Below are positions 60,130 to 64,000 of a stretch of DNA of 64,000 bases, in pieces. The number at the start of each line of letters is the position of its first letter. Positions within the stretch are counted from its first letter, which is position 1. This DNA is from Diphasiastrum complanatum (Eukaryota > Streptophyta > Lycopodiopsida > Lycopodiales > Lycopodiaceae). The stretch is taken from positions 44,441,446-44,505,445 of the forward strand of contig CM055095.1 of the NCBI GenBank assembly GCA_029204225.1. Reading direction: 5' to 3'. A program made the position numbers and the translations under genes. The notes under the pieces were generated by a model. It did not search any database and was not told the DNA's origin. It saw only the letters and a list, made by a program, of their open reading frames with translations.

Positions 60130-61640
60130 TCTAGGAAAAGGAATGTTGTTGGGTATGGTTTAAACGTTGTTGAAATTTGATTTGAAAAGGCTACACAAGC
60201 AGTGGAAGTAAACCTTTAGCAGTGCGAAGAGCGTGTTGAAAAGCAAAATTGTCGGTCTGCACATGAGTCATCTAATCAAGAAGCTTGTTGCCCTGCTGAA
60301 ACTTGGAAAGTAGTGTAGAGGCAACAAGAGGCCAACTTTCTAGAAAAGCAGTGGGTGCAATGCAAGCCGTAGATACTAGGCCAACACCATTCAAGGAAGT
60401 AGGAAGAAAAAATTGTCGCCTAGACAATTGACCTTCACAAGTGTCAAAGGTGCCTAGTCCCAAAAGTTGACCAAATACATTCAGTAAACTATCATCAAAA
60501 TCTTGAAGTAATAATACTATGTTAGGTGAAGGAGAAACACAATGTAGAAGATAGCCAGGATGTTGGGCAAAGCACTGAGTGAGAATTTTGAACGCAACTT
60601 GAGAATTTCTAAGCTTTGGCAACATAAGAATGACGAGCAAATCCATCCAGAGCATCCCACATGAATGAAGTGACATATTCAGGAGAACCGATGGGAACAC
60701 CAAGTGCCTTTATGCCATGTTGAGGAGTAATGATCCTTACAAGGAGATATCTACCGGAAGGGGCCGTTTGGGCACCATGCTATGCACTCAGACCTGTTCA
60801 CTATAAGCCGAATAGAAGAAAGCTGAGCTAAGAAATGCAAAAAGGCAGGAATGACTTTACTAGCAAGCCCCACAATATGTGTGTCATTTGCAATAGAGGG
60901 AAATAAACAGGAGGAAAGAGCTATAGTAGTAGCACACAAGGCATGATAATCATGCCAAAGCAAAGACAGGCCCCACCTAAGGGAAGCATGACTAAAGTAT
61001 AAAGGAGAACTTTTAGAATACAAGCAGCACACAAAAAGGAATGAGCAAGACTAGCATATCTTGAGCACCATGAAGTTATTGAAAAATAGCCACTCTAGAA
61101 AAAGACTTGAAAGCCTTAGCAACATCGACTTGTAAAACAACCCGGTCTGGATGAAGATCCAAAATAGCTTGGAATGACAGTCTCACAACCACTAGGATTA
61201 GCGCATCCAAATTGAAACGAAAAAAGATGAGCATGAAATGCTTCTCGAAGCTAGAAACAAAGGGTCATGGCAACCAACTTGTATAAACATTCACCCACCG
61301 CAATCGGACGCACACCACCAAAGGGTTTATCCAACGCTAAAAGACGAGCGACAACTAGAATATGAGCAACTGAAGGGGGAATCTGCCCACAAGCAATGAA
61401 GGAGCAGACCTTGAGAAGATCAAAGCCACTAGCATAATCTAGAGAAAAACAATCACGTAGGTGCTCAAAGACCATTCCTAAAGGCCCACGAGTCGAGAGG
61501 CGAGGACCGTGAAGAAAAAACTTTAATATAATAAACTTTTGCAAATTGTAAATTAAAGTCAAGCTGAAAATCTTCCACAAACAAAGGAAATGTATCATTG
61601 GCATGTGGATCAAGCCGTTCTAGTGCCTAAATATTATCTG
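60130..61640 (-). pseudogene. LINE-like (non-LTR) reverse transcriptase remnant
   Basis: Read leftward. ORF 61,251-61,613 ends with ARLLALDKPFGGVRPIAVGE, then LYKLVA, the diagnostic KPxGGVRPIAxGE motif of a plant/protist non-LTR RT group. ORF 60,751-61,032 has FPSIANDTHIVGLASKVIPA, where the active site AD-D reads AND, then a CIAWCPNGPF-like stretch. ORF 60,272-60,703 has FFLPTSLNGVGLVSTACIAP, then TAFLESWPLV, matching the C-terminal LPxxxGGLGL motif. Frames change between ORFs. No endonuclease domain or poly-A tail is seen. It abuts the copia A 3' LTR. Confidence 0.75.
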
Positions 61641-62235
61641 AAGAAGGCGTCGTTTAAACTGAGGGAGCAAGGGATGGACCCTAACAAAGCTTCATACAAG
61701 TGTTGGGCGAGTACATAGGTGCTTGGATGGTGACAACTTAGGTATCAAAGGCAGCGACCTAGTTGGTACATGATTTTGTGATACTAGGAATAAGAACCCA
61801 ACCCCTTGGTAGTAGCTCATTCAACATGGGTCAATACTTGACCATGCCTTGGTTTTGGCGAATGTAATACTCATTTTTTATACCTGAACTAAGGACAAAG
61901 TATGGATTTTGCCATGTTATAAATTCTAGTTTAAATTTTTTTATGGGTACCTAGAATCTTCCTCGATATTCATGGTGCTCCAAATAGGTTGATGTGTAGC
62001 AACATAATGTTGTATATTCAAATGAAGCGCATAAGGAATTTCAAAAAGGTTATGCCTTCATAATTGTGTAGACTTTCAACAATATGCATATATACATACC
62101 GGAGTTGATAACCTATTGATATCACCCTTGCAAAGGTTTTTCTGCTTGATACCATCTCGCAAATCATAAACGGTGGCTATACGTATATGTCACTTCCTCT
62201 AATCGATTTCTGTTCTAAAATTCATAATGTTAGGA
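61641..62235. other. No recognisable gene
   Basis: No ORF of note. Intergenic DNA between the LINE remnant and the MBD promoter. Confidence 0.55.
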
Positions 62236-62239
62236 CTTG

Positions 62240-62763
62240 GCTGGTATATAAAATTTTAAAAAAATGCAATATGAAGACCTACATACTCCCCATGGCCTAA
62301 ACGCCAAGGGTTACATCGTAACCGTTTATCGTCTTGCTACCGGATTTCTCTTGCCGACACGTGGCCTTTTCTTTGGGCTCAGAAGACCGTTGGAATTGGG
62401 TGGGAGGATCTGGTCCACAGGGGCGCCTGCTTCGGCCGACCTTAATGGCACGCCGTGGGTCGAAGCGGGTGACCGTTGGATTTCACCCTGAGGGCGCAGA
62501 TGTTGACACGTGGTATATGCGAGAGAAGTCCAAGTGCCAGTATGCCACGTGGACATATCTAAGCGGCTGGGCCTGGAAGCTATGCGGTGCCGTTAAACCC
62601 CTCTTCTCCCTTGTGTTTCTCCCCAAGGAAGGAAGAAAGGAAGGCTTTTTGTTTGTTTGTTGTTGTTGGTTTGCGTGAAAGTGCGTTGCGTGTTCGTAGC
62701 GAAGGCGCTGGGCAGAAGAATTGCGAAGGATTTGGGTGAAGGAAGGCAGAAGAGGGGGAGAGC
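62240..62763 (+). promoter_or_regulatory. MBD gene promoter and 5' leader with three G-boxes
   Basis: CACGTG cores occur at 62,358-62,363 (GACACGTGGC), 62,507-62,512 (GACACGTGGT) and 62,546-62,551 (GCCACGTGGA). These are G-box/ABRE-type sites bound by plant bZIP and bHLH factors. The region is far more GC-rich than its surroundings. A CT-rich tract at about 62,598-62,627 could be a start-site region. A possible TATA word (TATATAAAA) lies farther up, near 62,243. Which of these drives transcription is inference. Confidence 0.55.
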
Positions 62764-63930
62764 ATGGGTGTGGAGGCAAGCCCCGAGCCGCATGGAGCCT
62801 CAGAGGCCGCAGCCGCCACTCCTGAGGCCGTCACTGAGCTGCTCGGAGGAGCTCCTGAAGGATGGCACAAGAAGGTTCTACTTCCCCCTCTGAACACTGT
62901 TTTTTCTTCCCATTTTTATAAATTGAATCGTATTTGCTCTCAAAATGTATTCACTACTAGGATTGTATATGCTTTTTTCGTTGTTGTATCTTGTGTTTTA
63001 GAGCTAGGGTTGGAATTAGGGCTAAGTTACGGAAGATTTTGGTGTGTTTCTAGTTGGAAGGTTCTTCTTTTCACTTGCAACGCTGTTTTCTCTTATTCTT
63101 ACGATTTCAATCATATTCGCTCTCAAGATCTCTGCAAAGCTAGGTTATTGTTATATTAATTAAATGCTTCTCCTTTCCACTCTCAGTACTATTTTCTGTA
63201 TGGGTTCAATCATATTTGCTCTCAAGGTTTTTGCAGAGCCAGATTTATATTTATGCTTAAAATTTTTGATGATTTTGACATGTTTTCAGTTGTAAGGTTC
63301 TGCTTCCCACTCTCAATACTCTTTTCTGTGTGGATTCCGTGATATTTGTTTTCAAGATCTTTTTGCACAGCTAAGTCTATTTTATCGTGTTAGAATTAGA
63401 AATACTGCTAAGTTGTAGATGGTTTTGGTGTCTTTTCAGTTTTAAGGTTCTGCTTCCCACTTTCATTTCCTTTTTTTTTCCACATTTCTGTATGGCTTCA
63501 ATCGTTTATTTTCTCAAAATATCTTATTGTCTAGATTTATTATTTATTTTATCTTGTATTCTAGAGCTAGGGTTTGAAATAGCGCTAAGTATTCTGTGTT
63601 TTCAGTTTGAAGATTCTGCTTTTCCACTCTCTGTACTAGTTTTCTTCCCATTTCTGTATGGTTTCAATTATATTTTCTCTTGAGATGTTTTTTCGGCCAG
63701 GTTATCATGTTATTTGTCTTGTGTTGTAGAACGAGGGTTAGAAACAGTGCTAAGTAATTCAAGATTTTGGTGTTTTCAGTTAGCTCCAAAGAGCTTCGGG
63801 ACTCCCAGGCGGAAGGATGTGGTTTTTGTTGCGCCAGGCGGTGAAGAAATTAGGTCAAAGAGTCAGTTAGAGCGTTACATTAAGGCCAACCCTGACGGGC
63901 CCCTTCTTTCCCAGTTTGACTGGAGTACAG
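62764..63930 (+). CDS. Methyl-CpG-binding-domain protein, MBD10/MBD11-like (5' exons, partial)
   Basis: Exon 1 is 62,764-62,874, starting at an ATG with G at +4. It encodes an alanine/glutamate-rich start and PEGWHKK. Exon 2 is 63,780-63,930 and encodes KSFGTPRRKDVVFVAPGGEE, then IRSKSQLERYIKANP and FDWSTG. Together these give the MBD fold signature (P-x-GW, then PRR, V-x-F-V-A-P-x-G-E-E-I, SK-x-x-L-x-x-Y) as in plant MBD10/11, nuclear proteins thought to bind chromatin. Splice sites AAG|GT and TTTTCAG|TT keep phase 0. The next donor, ACAG|GTCAGT at 63,931, gives phase 1, and the family continues with GETPRRS-type sequence in the following exon, outside the window. No stops or shifts: this is the only evidently intact host gene. 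Confidence 0.8.
62875..63779 (+). repeat. Intron 1 made of tandem copies of one unit
   Basis: The 905-bp intron resolves into diverged copies A 62,875-63,060, B 63,061-63,164 (truncated), C 63,165-63,296, D 63,297-63,446, E 63,447-63,612 and F 63,613-63,779. Shared landmarks in order: GTTCTGCTTCCCACTCTC, TTTCTGTATGGATTCAAT, CTCAAGAT, CTTGTGTTTTAGAGCTAGGG, GTGCTAAGT, GTTTTCAG. Copies A, C, D and E end in a (T)nCAG/TAG acceptor followed by TT..AAG and then a GTTCT or ATTCT start, so most unit borders look like an acceptor-donor pair around 7 nt. Confidence 0.85.
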
Positions 63931-64000
63931 GTCAGTAAGCTTACTCTTCTTCTATATAATTGTGTAGCTTAGTAAGCACTTGAATATTTTTATTAATGTC
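63931..64000 (+). other. Start of MBD intron 2
   Basis: Begins GTCAGTAAGC, a good plant donor after ACAG, and runs AT-rich to the window edge. Confidence 0.75.

Noticed and set aside
62326-62897. Several overlapping ORFs on both strands upstream of and over MBD exon 1
   Set aside because: The high GC content of the promoter and exon 1 lowers stop frequency. Only the 62,764 frame carries a recognisable domain that joins exon 2 in phase.
62764-63159. 131-codon ORF read straight through exon 1 into intron
   Set aside because: After HKK the sequence is intron repeat; the MBD domain continues only at 63,780 after a proper acceptor.

Overview
The window looks like nuclear DNA of a land plant with a large, repeat-filled genome. 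The evidence is wall-to-wall decayed Ty1/copia and Ty3/gypsy LTR retrotransposons with plant-type primer-binding sites (TGGTATCAGAGCC, TGGTATCAAAGCAGG, TGGCGCCGATGCC), one LINE-like reverse transcriptase remnant, long GA/TC microsatellites, and a single convincing host gene. That gene is a plant MBD10/MBD11-like methyl-CpG-binding-domain protein at the right end, which runs off the window. I see no prokaryotic, organellar or viral gene set, no tRNA or rRNA, and no CRISPR. The species cannot be named from this sequence.

Layout. 1-5.2 kb: no gene; microsatellites and an LTR-like promoter with a degenerate primer-binding site. 5.3-8.4 kb: uncharacterised broken ORFs on both strands, one with a SET-domain-like C-terminus. 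8.5-10.8 kb: a degenerate tandem repeat split by a 1.45-kb non-autonomous LTR element. 12-14 kb: gypsy gag/protease remnant. 15.1-18.7 kb: minus-strand retroelement pieces, including an integrase tail followed by a 650-bp array of TTCnnGAA palindromes. 18.7-23.6 kb: GC-rich minisatellites, two hairpins, (GA)86 and an old copia LTR. 23.7-30 kb: minus-strand copia, then a gypsy RT fragment abutting a rather well preserved copia pol. 31.2-32 kb: a cluster of palindromes. 32.7-38.4 kb: copia scraps and unassigned DNA.

39-60.1 kb is a nested retrotransposon complex. An outer copia (A) has its RNase H cut at 42,791 and resuming at 58,898. Inside it lie the two LTRs of a second copia (B). Inside B is gypsy material: a plus-strand gag/double-protease region that carries a 3-kb tandem duplication, and a minus-strand gypsy gag-protease-RT-RNase H block. 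60.1-61.6 kb is a minus-strand LINE-like RT pseudogene. 62.2-64 kb is the MBD gene, with a G-box-rich promoter and a first intron made of about six diverged tandem copies of one unit, most of which carry splice-site-like ends.

Apart from the MBD gene, almost every ORF is broken by stops, frameshifts or deletions, so the window is a record of insertion, nesting and decay rather than a working gene cluster. The most unusual signals are the splice-site-bearing intron repeat, the TTCnnGAA array, the perfect-palindrome cluster at 31.7 kb, and the recurring pairing of a gypsy gag/double-protease region with an oppositely oriented coiled-coil ORF. I did not find convincing evidence of a wholly new functional system.
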